Below, in pieces: positions 5,972 through 11,586 of a stretch of DNA of 11,586 nucleotides (the first letter of the stretch is position 1; each line of letters starts with the position of its first letter). A model generated the notes under the pieces. That model worked only from the letters and a program-made list of their open reading frames with translations. It did no database searches and was not told the DNA's origin. Source of the stretch: JADGGV01 sp035715725 (lineage in GTDB: Bacteria > Gemmatimonadota > Gemmatimonadetes > Longimicrobiales > RSA9); contig DASTKT010000067.1 of the NCBI GenBank assembly GCA_035715725.1, positions 1-11,586 on the forward strand, written 5' to 3'. The position numbers were made by a program, and so were the translations under genes.

Positions 5972-6810
5972 GCTCCCTCCTTCGCCCGGGGATCGTGCGG
6001 GTCCTCCGCCACCGTGCGCGGCCTCGTCCGCACGTCGCACGCGCCATCCAGCCGCTCGAGCACCGCGATCAGGCTCACGCCGAACGGGTACGCCTGCCGG
6101 TCGCCACGGTCCAGCCGCCGCAGCAGCGCCGCCGCCTCCCCCGCGAAGACCCGCGTCAGCGCCCGGTTCGCCGCCGGCCGCGGCACCCACAGGTCCGTCC
6201 CCTCCTCCCCCGCCGGCCGCCGCCGCCACTGGCTGTACGCCCGCATCGCCCGCACCACCGGGTACAGCCGCGCGTTGAAGTGCGACAGCAGCCGTACCCG
6301 CACCGGCAGCCCGTCGAACACCAGTGCCAGCCGTTCCCGGTCGTAGCGACGATAGTGCTGGAACGTCTCGTCGTGCGGGCTCCACAGCCGCATGTCCGCC
6401 GGCACCGTCACCAGCATCTGCGCCCCCGGCCGCAGGCTCGCCACCAGCCCGGAGAACAGCTCGAAGTCGTCCGGTACGTGCTCCAGCACGTCCATCAGCA
6501 GGAGCGCATCCACCCGCCCGGCCCACTCCCCCAGGCACTCCGGCGCGAAGCCCTGCCGGAATTCCACCCCCCGGAAGCGACGCCGCGCCTCCCGGATCGC
6601 GTCCGCCGACGGGTCCACCCCCAGCGCCCGGTACCCGTCCGCGATCCCCGCGATGTTCGCCCCCGTCCCGCACCCCACGTCCACCACCAGCTTCCCCCGC
6701 CCCGGCGGCACGACCCGCTCCAGCAGCCGCCGGATCACCCGCCGGCGGCCCACGAACCACCAGTGGATCTCCTCGATGTCGGCGTGAAGCTCGAACAGCT
6801 CCGTGTCCAT
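5968..6810 (-). CDS. Class I SAM-dependent methyltransferase
   Basis: This 280-aa soluble protein has a Rossmann-type methyltransferase domain. SAM-binding motif I is VVDVGCGTGANIAGI (42-56), the acidic end of strand 2 is LGVDPS (63-68), and LLLMDVLEHVPDD (103-115) is motif IV with post-motif residues. The region before it, EIHWWFVGRRRVI (14-26), is a conserved N-terminal element of methyltransferases that often sit beside glycosyltransferases. HDETFQHYRRYDRERL (146-161) is another recurring motif of this group. The substrate is not predictable. Coupling to the polyprenyl-phosphate sugar synthase suggests a glycan, lipid-linked sugar or prenyl-linked intermediate. I chose ATG 6810 because it directly precedes the conserved start of the domain and has AGGGGAC a few bases upstream. 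The frame stays open to 7317, but that part overlaps repeat-rich DNA and the next gene. Confidence 0.9.
   Translation of the reverse strand: MDTELFELHADIEEIHWWFVGRRRVIRRLLERVVPPGRGKLVVDVGCGTGANIAGIADGYRALGVDPSADAIREARRRFRGVEFRQGFAPECLGEWAGRVDALLLMDVLEHVPDDFELFSGLVASLRPGAQMLVTVPADMRLWSPHDETFQHYRRYDRERLALVFDGLPVRVRLLSHFNARLYPVVRAMRAYSQWRRRPAGEEGTDLWVPRPAANRALTRVFAGEAAALLRRLDRGDRQAYPFGVSLIAVLERLDGACDVRTRPRTVAEDPHDPRAKEGA
5973..5982 (-). promoter_or_regulatory. Ribosome binding site fixing the GTG start of the glycosyltransferase
   Basis: AAGGAGGGAG reads directly upstream of GTG 5971 on the minus strand and lies within the last codons of the methyltransferase. Together with the GTGA overlap it fixes the start and suggests translational coupling of the two genes. 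Confidence 0.75.
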
Positions 6811-6901
6811 GCGACGTCCCCTGCGGGCGCGAACCGGCTGCACCGCCAGTCCGGGGGCGAACGAAACCCCGGCACGGACGTACCTCGGGCGGGTCTCACC
6901 G

Positions 6902-6933
6902 GGGAAATGGTTTGCCGGGCGGGAAATGGCAAA
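6902..6933. promoter_or_regulatory. Operator-like palindrome TTTGCC-N11-GGCAAA with GGGAAATGG direct repeats
   Basis: TTTGCC (6911-6916) and GGCAAA (6928-6933) form an inverted repeat with an 11-bp spacer. GGGAAATGG occurs twice in direct orientation (6902-6910 and 6921-6929), 19 bp apart. The site lies about 100 bp upstream of the methyltransferase start, in a locally AT-richer patch, where a regulator of that operon would be expected to bind. No regulator family is identified. Confidence 0.35.
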
Positions 6934-6994
6934 TCCTTCGAACGATAACACTCCCCCCACCCCACCGCCACGCAATCCCCCTCGCCACGCCCCC

Positions 6995-7079
6995 CCTCCG
7001 CCTCCGCACCCGCCTCCGCCTCCGGCAGTTCCCCAGCCTCGCCGCGGTGCCAAGAACGGACCGGGTGCGGAGGCGCAGG
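6995..7079 (-). terminator. 18-bp inverted repeat downstream of the cyclotransferase
   Basis: The arms 6995-7012 and 7062-7079 match at 17 of 18 positions, with a 49-nt loop. The structure lies 50-135 bp past the cyclotransferase stop on the minus strand. No U tract follows and the loop is long, so it is a weak candidate for an intrinsic terminator. The low-complexity composition (CCTCCG repeats) allows alternative pairings. Confidence 0.35.
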
Positions 7080-7130
7080 CGGAACAACCATCGGATCCGG
7101 ATCCATCCCCGCCTCCAGATCCACCCGTGC

Positions 7131-7499
7131 CTACGCCCCGGCCCACCTCCCCCCCGCCACCCGGTTCTCCGCCGTCAGCCGCCGCGCCAGCGTCGGCCCG
7201 ACCACGTACGTCCAGCACGCCCGCTCCCCGACCCGCACCCCCACCCGCCGGAACAGCCCTTCCTCCACCCCCTCGTACTCGTCCAGCCGCCAGAGCAGCT
7301 CCACCGGGCAGCGCCACACCTCCCCTTCCACCACCCCCCGCCCCGCCAGCATCAGCGCCGGGTAGCGCCCGTCGATGTCGTAGAGTGTCCCCTCGACCCG
7401 CGCCGGACCGAGCGGCTCCGCCCCCGCCAGCAGCTCCGCCGCCGGCTCACCCGAGCGCAGCGTGCCGTACACGAACAGATCGAACGTCTCCCCGCTCAC
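7131..7499 (-). CDS. Gamma-glutamylcyclotransferase family (AIG2/GGACT-like) protein
   Basis: This 122-aa cytoplasmic protein has the AIG2-like gamma-glutamylcyclotransferase fold. Members of the family release 5-oxoproline from gamma-glutamyl amines or peptides. DLFVYGTLRSGE (7-18) is the substrate-binding YGTLR loop. LDEYEGVEEGLFRRVGVRV (72-90) carries the conserved catalytic Glu, probably E76, and the family's closing strand. The length is normal. The start is GTG 7499, which overlaps the TGA of the preceding gene as GTGA, with GGGAGG 6 nt upstream. This spacing and the fact that the fold begins at once (FDLFVYG) decide the start. The substrate is unknown; relatives also serve antibiotic biosynthesis and glutathione breakdown. 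Confidence 0.85.
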   Translation of the reverse strand: MSGETFDLFVYGTLRSGEPAAELLAGAEPLGPARVEGTLYDIDGRYPALMLAGRGVVEGEVWRCPVELLWRLDEYEGVEEGLFRRVGVRVGERACWTYVVGPTLARRLTAENRVAGGRWAGA

Positions 7500-7768
7500 G
7501 CCACGCCTCCCGTCCGCCGGATCCGCCCCGGCTCCAGCCCGCCCGCCTCCAGCACCTTGGCCTCCAGCCGCTCCGCCTGCTCCTCCACGAACGCCGCCAC
7601 CGCCGCCAGGCTCCCCGCCGCCCCCTCGAACTCCGCCTCCGGGAAGTCCGACCCCTCCGCGTGCCGCAGCGCCCCGTCCACCGCGCCCAGCTCCCGCTCC
7701 GCCTTCTCCACCGCCCGCCTCAGCCGCGCCAGCGCGTTCCGCGCCTCCCGCACCCCATCGACCGCCAT
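7496..7768 (-). CDS. Small helical protein of unknown function
   Basis: I do not recognise this 90-aa protein. Residues 5-33 and 54-76 look like amphipathic helices with heptad-like Ala/Leu/Val spacing (VREARNALARLRRAVEKAER and FVEEQAERLEAKVLEAGG), separated by an acidic linker (DFPEAEFEGA). It could form a helical hairpin or coiled coil. There is no signal peptide and no membrane segment. I chose ATG 7768 because GGGAGG lies 6 nt upstream; the longer frame to 7855 adds a Gly-rich tail over low-complexity DNA. Its TGA overlaps the GTG of the cyclotransferase gene, so the two are probably made together. That it is a real gene rests on the ribosome site, the coupling and the well-behaved amino-acid composition. 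Confidence 0.7.
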   Translation of the reverse strand: MAVDGVREARNALARLRRAVEKAERELGAVDGALRHAEGSDFPEAEFEGAAGSLAAVAAFVEEQAERLEAKVLEAGGLEPGRIRRTGGVA

Positions 7769-7774
7769 GCCGAT

Positions 7775-7780
7775 CCTCCC
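7775..7780 (-). promoter_or_regulatory. Ribosome binding site of the small helical protein
   Basis: GGGAGG stands 6 nt before ATG 7768 on the minus strand. It decides this start over the upstream in-frame ATG at 7855. Confidence 0.7.
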
Positions 7781-8023
7781 ATTCCGATCCCCGTGCCCGC
7801 TCCCCACCCCACCCGCGCCGCCCGCCAACTTCGCCCCCTCCCCGGGACACGGCAATGCGCCCCCGCGCCGACACGCACCGGCATCGCCCTGCGAACGACA
7901 ATCTCACCGGCCCGTTGCTGGCCCCTCGCGCCCGCGGTCTGTCCCGGCTCCGGCTCCTTCGGCGGCCCGGCCATCCCGTTTCCCCGCCGCGCGGCGGCCG
8001 GTGGTCCCGGTTCCGGGCCCGGA

Positions 8024-8168
8024 TACGATCATGGCATCCCCTGCTACGATCGTGTCGGCGCTCGCGGGCACTGCCGCCGCCTCCCCGAGCGGCGTCGGCC
8101 CTGGACTCGAGCGGCGCGGCCGGGGCACTCGAGCCGCGTGGGCCCGGGACTCGAGGCACGCGCGCCGT
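8024..8168. repeat. Phased repeats: TACGATC pair, then 22-bp CTCGAG units
   Basis: ACTCGAG recurs at exact 22-bp spacing: GGACTCGAG at 8103-8111, GCACTCGAG at 8125-8133 and GGACTCGAG at 8147-8155. A degenerate fourth copy lies in phase before them (CCCCGAGCGGCG, its GAG at 8087-8089). Just upstream TACGATC occurs twice, 21 bp apart (8024-8030 and 8045-8051). The spacing is close to two helical turns, so the CTCGAG palindromes lie on one face of the DNA, as for cooperatively bound operator sites. No binding protein is identified. Confidence 0.6.
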
Positions 8169-8306
8169 CATCCGGGGGTGGAGCGGGAGGCGGATCAAGC
8201 GTCACCGTTCACGGGGCGGGGGCAGACGCTGCGGGCGCGGATGACTGCGGCTGGGACGGCGGGCGAGCGCTGGGGCGGGCGAACTGCGGGGACAACGGCG
8301 GGTCCG

Positions 8307-8810
8307 ACGGCGGGTGGGGGCGGGAACTGCGGGCAGGGGCGGGCGCGAGCGCGGGCGCGGGCCCACGGCGGGAGCACGGCGGGCGGGGGGTGGCGCAACG
8401 GGTTATGGCGGCGCCCCGCTCTCGGCGGACAATTGGACCCATGCGGCTCGAGCGGATGCGCAGGGTCCAGGCGGCGGGGGCGCCCCTCTCGGATCGGCTC
8501 CTTCCGGCCGGAGCGGAAGATCGCGGCCGATGAGATCGCGCGAACAGAAGCGAACGAGAGGCGAGCCGTCGTACGGCGGCGGGTACGCCGACGAGCCTTC
8601 ACCGATCGGGATGTCCGCAAGGCCGAGGGCCTCGCCGGTGCGCGTGCGGGCCGGCGGATGGCCGCCAGCATCGCCCTGGAGAAGCGAGTGAAGCGCTGAA
8701 GCGAGCGGACAGGTGCAGCGCCCCCCGCCCGCGCCCGCCGTGCTCCCGTAGTGGGCCCGCGCTCGCGCCCGCGCTCGCCCCCGCCCGCAGTCTCCGCCCC
8801 CACCCGCCGT
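8307..8810. repeat. Long inverted repeat with G-rich 79-nt arms around about 346 bp
   Basis: The left arm (8307-8385) and the right arm (8732-8810) are inverted copies, matching at about 71 of 79 positions without gaps. Shared landmarks are ACGGCGGGTGGGGGCGG at the outer end, ACTGCGGGC, GCGGGCCCAC in the middle and GGGAGCACGGCGGGCG at the inner end. The left arm is G-rich on the plus strand and contains a run of at least five G tracts (8313-8343) that fits the G-quadruplex pattern; the right arm offers the same on the minus strand. Weaker copies continue outward on both sides (8271-8306 and 8829-8862). The enclosed part has no recognisable transposase. The layout resembles a non-autonomous element, but no target-site duplication was found. 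Confidence 0.7.
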
Positions 8811-8965
8811 TCAACCCGCGGTTACTCACGCCCTCGCCCCCGCCCGAAGTTGCCGCCGTTCCCGCATCTCCGGCCTCCTCGTGAACGCTTGCCCGAACGG
8901 CCGGGGGCGGACACGGACGCGGGCGCGGAGGCGGGAAAGAACGAGCGGCCCTTCCGGATCTGGTC

Positions 8966-9934
8966 TCAGAACAGCTTCAGCTTCACGTACCGCCCCGGGT
9001 TGCGCCGCACGTCCTCGGCGAGGAGCGCGACGTTCTGCGCGGCGCGGGTCAGCTCCTCGTAGAGCCGGTCGTCGCGCGTGAAGCGGCCGAGGCTGCCCTC
9101 GCCCCGCTCGGTGCGGGCGAGGATCTCGGCGAGCGCGGCGCTGGCGCGGGCGAGCGAGCGGGCGGCCTCGTCGACGTGGGCCACGGCGGAGTCGGTGCGG
9201 CCGACGACGCGCTCGACGCGGCCGTCGCCGGTGGCGCGCTCGAGCTCGCCCGCGGAGCGCCGCAGGCTGGCGGCGAGCGCCTGGAGGTCGCGCCGGCTGG
9301 ACGTCGTCGCGGCGGAGAGCTGGGCGAGCAGCGCCTCCAGCTCGACGGCGCTCTGGCCCACGGCCGCGACCGTGCGGTCCGACAGCAGCGCCTGCACGCG
9401 CAGCAGCGTCGAGTCGGCGCGCCGCCCGAGGTCCTCGCCCAGCGCCGACAGCTCCGTGCCGGTCGTGCCGGGGATGGCGTCCCCAGCCGAGACGACCGCG
9501 GGCGAGCGGCCGGGGAGCACGTCGGCGACCATGCCGGAAAGGAGCCCGGCCGAGCGCAGCACGACGCGCGAGTCGGCCGGGATGCGGAACTCCCCTTCGA
9601 TCTCGAGGCGGACGTCGACGCCCTCGGGTCGGATCGCGAAGCGCTGGATCCGGCCGATGGTCACGCCGCGCATGCGCACCGGGTCGCCGCGGCGCAGCCC
9701 GCCGGCGTCGGCGACGCGGGTGGTCACGACGTAGCGGCCGCGGAACATGGCGGAGTCCGTGAACGTGAGGAGCGCGAACAGCGTCGTCGCGACCGCGAAG
9801 ATGAGGAACAGCCCGACGACGAACTCGCGGCGCGCGCCGCGCTTCGGCACGGCGGCGAGAAGGCGCTCGGCGGTGGCGGCGGCCGGGGCGGCGCGGGTTC
9901 CGCCGTTGACGGAGGGATCGAAGCGGGGTCTCAT
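8966..9934 (-). CDS. mlaD: MlaD/MCE-domain substrate-binding protein of a lipid ABC transporter
   Basis: This 322-aa periplasmic protein is anchored by a single membrane helix (about residues 38-57) after a 37-residue cytoplasmic N terminus. An MCE domain follows (about 66-145: RYVVTTRVADAGGLRRGDPV, MRGVTIGRI, VDVRLEIEG, IPADSRVVLRSAGLLSG, and VADVLPG). Residues 170-310 form a long Ala/Leu-rich helical tail. It ends DVRRNPGRYVKLKLF, a common ending of MCE proteins. MCE rings make the channel or shuttle through which phospholipids cross the periplasm. The protein is longer than E. coli MlaD because of the helical tail, which may form a coiled-coil tube like other MCE proteins. Its ATG overlaps the mlaF TGA as ATGA, and GGAGG lies 4 nt upstream, so the start is firm. 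Confidence 0.92.
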   Translation of the reverse strand: MRPRFDPSVNGGTRAAPAAATAERLLAAVPKRGARREFVVGLFLIFAVATTLFALLTFTDSAMFRGRYVVTTRVADAGGLRRGDPVRMRGVTIGRIQRFAIRPEGVDVRLEIEGEFRIPADSRVVLRSAGLLSGMVADVLPGRSPAVVSAGDAIPGTTGTELSALGEDLGRRADSTLLRVQALLSDRTVAAVGQSAVELEALLAQLSAATTSSRRDLQALAASLRRSAGELERATGDGRVERVVGRTDSAVAHVDEAARSLARASAALAEILARTERGEGSLGRFTRDDRLYEELTRAAQNVALLAEDVRRNPGRYVKLKLF

Positions 9935-10698
9935 CGGGCCTCCGTGGCCGCGGCGGACTCGTCGGCGTCCTCGCCGCCGGCGAACGCGTGGACGAGCGGA
10001 TCGTCGGAGGCGCGGAACTCGGCCGGCGTGCCGACGAAGCGGATCACGCCGCCGTCGAGGAGCGCGATCCGGTCGGAGAAGCGGAGCGCGCCCTCGACGT
10101 GGTGCGTGACGAGGACCGACGTCGCCCGGAGGTCGGTGCCGACGCGGCGGACCAGATGGTGGATTCGGGACGCGGTGACGGGATCGAGGCCGGTGACCGG
10201 CTCGTCGTAGAGGAGGAGGCTCGGGCGGCCGACGATGGCGCGGGCCAGGCCGACGCGCTTGCGCATCCCGCCGGACAGCTCCGAGGGCAGCTTGCCGAAG
10301 ACCTCGAGCGGGTCGAGGTCCACGCGCTCGAGCGACTCGGCGACGCGCTCCGCGAGGCGACGCCGCGGCGTCGCCTTCAGCTCGCGCTCGGGGAGCCCCT
10401 GGGCGACGTTCTCGAAGACGGTCATGGAGTCGAAGAGCGCCGCGTTCTGGAAGACGTAGCCGACGCGCCGCCGGATGCGCTCGACGGTCCGGCGCGGCGA
10501 GAAGAAGATGGACTCGCCGTCGATGCACACGTCGCCCCGGTCGGGGACGATGAGGCCGATCGTGATCTTCAGCAGCACCGTCTTGCCGCAGCCGGAGCGG
10601 CCGACGATGGCGAGCATCTCGCCGGTCCGGACCTCGAGGTCGACGCCGGCCAGGACCGGCACGTCGAACGCCTTGTAGATCCCGCGGTACTCGATCAT
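9931..10698 (-). CDS. mlaF: MlaF-type ATP-binding protein of a lipid ABC transporter
   Basis: This 255-aa cytoplasmic ATPase pairs with the MlaE permease. Walker A is GRSGCGKT (33-40), the Q-loop YVFQNAALFDSMTV (81-94), the signature LSGGMRKRVGLARA (141-154), Walker B with the catalytic Glu LLLYDEP (161-167), the D-loop TGLDP and the switch VTHH (197-200). FQ-ALFDSMTVFENV and SGGMRKRVGLARA are characteristic of the MlaF/TTG2A group. The last 15 residues are acidic and Ala-rich. The start at ATG 10698 has no obvious ribosome site; instead a 17-bp GC hairpin lies 8 nt upstream. The gene is 34 bp from mlaE and overlaps mlaD by 4 bp. Confidence 0.95.
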   Translation of the reverse strand: MIEYRGIYKAFDVPVLAGVDLEVRTGEMLAIVGRSGCGKTVLLKITIGLIVPDRGDVCIDGESIFFSPRRTVERIRRRVGYVFQNAALFDSMTVFENVAQGLPERELKATPRRRLAERVAESLERVDLDPLEVFGKLPSELSGGMRKRVGLARAIVGRPSLLLYDEPVTGLDPVTASRIHHLVRRVGTDLRATSVLVTHHVEGALRFSDRIALLDGGVIRFVGTPAEFRASDDPLVHAFAGGEDADESAAATEAR

Positions 10699-10706
10699 GT
10701 CACGCC

Positions 10707-10723
10707 CCGCGGCGGCGCCGCGG
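10707..10723 (-). promoter_or_regulatory. Hairpin in the mlaE-mlaF gap, next to the mlaF start
   Basis: CCGCGGC and GCCGCGG pair as a perfect 7-bp stem with a 3-nt loop, inside the 34-bp gap between mlaE and mlaF. Its end is 8 nt from the mlaF ATG, where the ribosome site would be expected. It may modulate mlaF translation or merely be GC-rich chance palindrome. Confidence 0.35.
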
Positions 10724-10732
10724 CCCCCGACT

Positions 10733-11545
10733 TCAGTCCAGCAGCAGCGGCGGGAAGAGCGAGTCCAGGATCAGCACGGCCAGCGTCATGGCCATGACCG
10801 AGCGCGTCGTGGCCCGGCCGACCCCTTCGGCCCCGCCGGACGCGCGGAACCCCATCTGCAGCGCGATCACCGGGATCACGAAGCCGAACGCCGCTCCCTT
10901 CGCCAGCGAGTAGAACAGGTCCCAGCTGTGCCAGTACAGGCGCACGCCGTAGAGGAACGTCTCGGTGCCGAGCCCGAGCGTCGACTCCGCGGCGAGCATC
11001 CCCGCCAGCACGCCGACGGCGTCCGAGACGCCCACCAGCAGCGGCACCACGATCACGCCGGCGGCGACGCGCGGCGCCGCGAACACGCGGATCGGGTCGC
11101 GCCCGAGCGCGTACATCGCATCGAGCTGCTCCGAGACGCGCATCGAGCCGAGCTCCGCGGTGATGCGCGCGCCGACCCGGCCGATCAGCACGATCGCCGT
11201 CATGATCGGCCCCAGCTCGAGCACGATGCTGGAGGCGACGACGCTGCCGAGGACGTACAGCGGCACGCCGCCCGAGAACTGGTAGCCGCCCTGCTGCGAG
11301 GTCACGATCCCGGAGAGGACGCTCGTCACGAGCACGAGCACCAGGCTCTCCACGCCCATCCAGTGGACCTGCACCGCGATCTCGCGCAGCCCGACGCGGC
11401 CGGTCACGAGCGCGCGCAGCACGCGGGCGACCAGCAGGCCCGCCTGCCCCGCGTTCCGGATCGGCTCCGCGCCGCGCCGCCCGACCCAGCGGACGACGCG
11501 GGCGGCGGGGTGCTCCAGCGGACCTGCCGGTGCCCGCGTCGCCAT
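10733..11545 (-). CDS. mlaE: MlaE-type permease of a lipid ABC transporter
   Basis: This 270-aa inner-membrane permease belongs to the MlaE (DUF140) family, the membrane core of MCE phospholipid transporters. An amphipathic N-terminal part (about 10-60) is followed by hydrophobic segments near 66-84, 95-122, 156-187, 213-232 and 248-268. The family hallmark is VLELGPIMTAIVLIGRVGARITAELGSMRVSEQLDAM, split here over residues 108-127 and 128-144. A second conserved patch is GGAEGVGRATTRSVM (237-251). The length is usual. I chose ATG 11545 because GGAGGA lies 11 nt upstream; an in-frame ATG at 11584 would add 13 residues over the ribosome site. It is the first gene of the mla operon seen here. 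No mlaA, mlaB or mlaC is inside the window. Confidence 0.93.
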   Translation of the reverse strand: MATRAPAGPLEHPAARVVRWVGRRGAEPIRNAGQAGLLVARVLRALVTGRVGLREIAVQVHWMGVESLVLVLVTSVLSGIVTSQQGGYQFSGGVPLYVLGSVVASSIVLELGPIMTAIVLIGRVGARITAELGSMRVSEQLDAMYALGRDPIRVFAAPRVAAGVIVVPLLVGVSDAVGVLAGMLAAESTLGLGTETFLYGVRLYWHSWDLFYSLAKGAAFGFVIPVIALQMGFRASGGAEGVGRATTRSVMAMTLAVLILDSLFPPLLLD

Positions 11546-11556
11546 GGTAACGGTGC

Positions 11557-11562
11557 TCCTCC
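11557..11562 (-). promoter_or_regulatory. Ribosome binding site of mlaE
   Basis: GGAGGA stands 11 nt before ATG 11545 on the minus strand, slightly far but the best site. It argues against the upstream in-frame ATG at 11584. The remaining bases to the window end show neither a promoter nor the stop codon of a preceding gene that I can place. Confidence 0.55.
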
Positions 11563-11586
11563 GTGGCGGCCGCGGCGCCGGCATCG

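Larger units (their letters stand above)
6811..7130. other. Intergenic region between the cyclotransferase and methyltransferase genes
   Basis: There is no gene. The side next to the methyltransferase (6850-6950) is less GC-rich than its surroundings and is the likely place for the promoter of the methyltransferase-glycosyltransferase genes. The side next to the cyclotransferase is purine-rich on the minus strand, with GGAGGCGGA-like repeats, an 18-bp inverted repeat (6995-7079) and the palindrome GGATCCGGATCC (7094-7105). I could not place convincing -35 and -10 boxes. Confidence 0.6.
7769..8965. other. Long intergenic region with repeats and no supported gene
   Basis: About 1.2 kb separates mlaD from the small helical protein. 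Open frames cover it on both strands but give Arg/Pro/Gly/Ala-rich translations without domains. A plus-strand frame ending at 8699 (from about 8500: KIAADEIARTEANERR and on to EKRVKR) has less biased composition and GC-ending codons in its last 35 codons. It lacks a start codon with a ribosome site and could be a decayed or frameshifted gene. Other contents are a TACGATC pair (8024, 8045), a phased CTCGAG repeat (8081-8168), a palindrome CCGCCGCGCGGCGG (7984-7997) and the long inverted repeat (8307-8810). The promoter of the helical protein-cyclotransferase pair should lie in its left part. Confidence 0.6.

Noticed and set aside
3300..6047. 915-aa minus-strand frame
   Set aside because: It is an Ala/Gly/Arg-rich shadow lying out of frame over the amidohydrolase and glycosyltransferase genes.
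8195..8803. 202-aa minus-strand frame over the long inverted repeat
   Set aside because: Low-complexity Arg/Pro/Ala translation, no ribosome site, and it spans both repeat arms.
8966..10528. 520-aa extension of MlaD upstream to 10528
   Set aside because: The extension is an out-of-frame shadow of mlaF; the ATGA overlap with a GGAGG site marks the true start at 9934.
1..11586. tRNA or rRNA genes
   Set aside because: I looked for T-loop-like GGTTCGANTCC patterns and conserved rRNA segments and saw none.

Overview
The window is very GC-rich (by eye well above 70 %). Every gene I can support lies on the minus strand, so transcription runs from the right end to the left. A Mla/MCE-type lipid transporter implies a didermic (outer-membrane) bacterium. 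The base composition, the Tat-targeted amidohydrolase and the NatAB exporter would fit Gemmatimonadota or a similar high-GC Gram-negative group, but nothing here fixes the phylum.

Layout in transcription order. (1) 11545-8966: mlaE-mlaF-mlaD, an inner-membrane MCE phospholipid transporter; mlaF and mlaD overlap as ATGA. (2) 8965-7769: about 1.2 kb with no convincing gene. It holds a long G-rich inverted repeat (arms 8307-8385 and 8732-8810) and a 22-bp phased CTCGAG repeat (8081-8168). (3) 7768-7131: a 90-aa helical protein of unknown function, translationally coupled (GTGA) to a gamma-glutamylcyclotransferase-like protein. (4) 7130-6811: an intergenic stretch with an inverted repeat and an operator-like palindrome. 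(5) 6810-3353: a class I SAM methyltransferase, coupled by GTGA to an ALG5/DPM1-like family 2 glycosyltransferase, then a Tat-exported D-aminoacylase-family amidohydrolase. (6) 3352-2964: a remarkable leader or spacer with a tandem array of short perfect hairpins and a telomere-like G-tract repeat. (7) 2963-719: natA-natB, an ABC-2 exporter pair overlapping by 8 bp. (8) 718-1: downstream DNA with repeats and a terminator-like hairpin, no supported gene.

The genes are conventional, and most starts are set by Shine-Dalgarno sequences or by overlaps with the gene before. The less ordinary material is between the genes. The best candidate for something undescribed is the array at 3118-3348. Its units share a conserved linker (ACAG-T/C-GA...CGTG), but the hairpin stems differ in sequence and each still pairs almost perfectly, so the palindrome is kept while the bases change. 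The array starts directly after a 25-bp inverted repeat that contains the stop codon of the amidohydrolase. The glycosyltransferase stop codon also lies in the loop of a 15-bp hairpin. Whether these are terminators, RNA-processing sites or members of a mobile palindrome family cannot be decided from this window alone.
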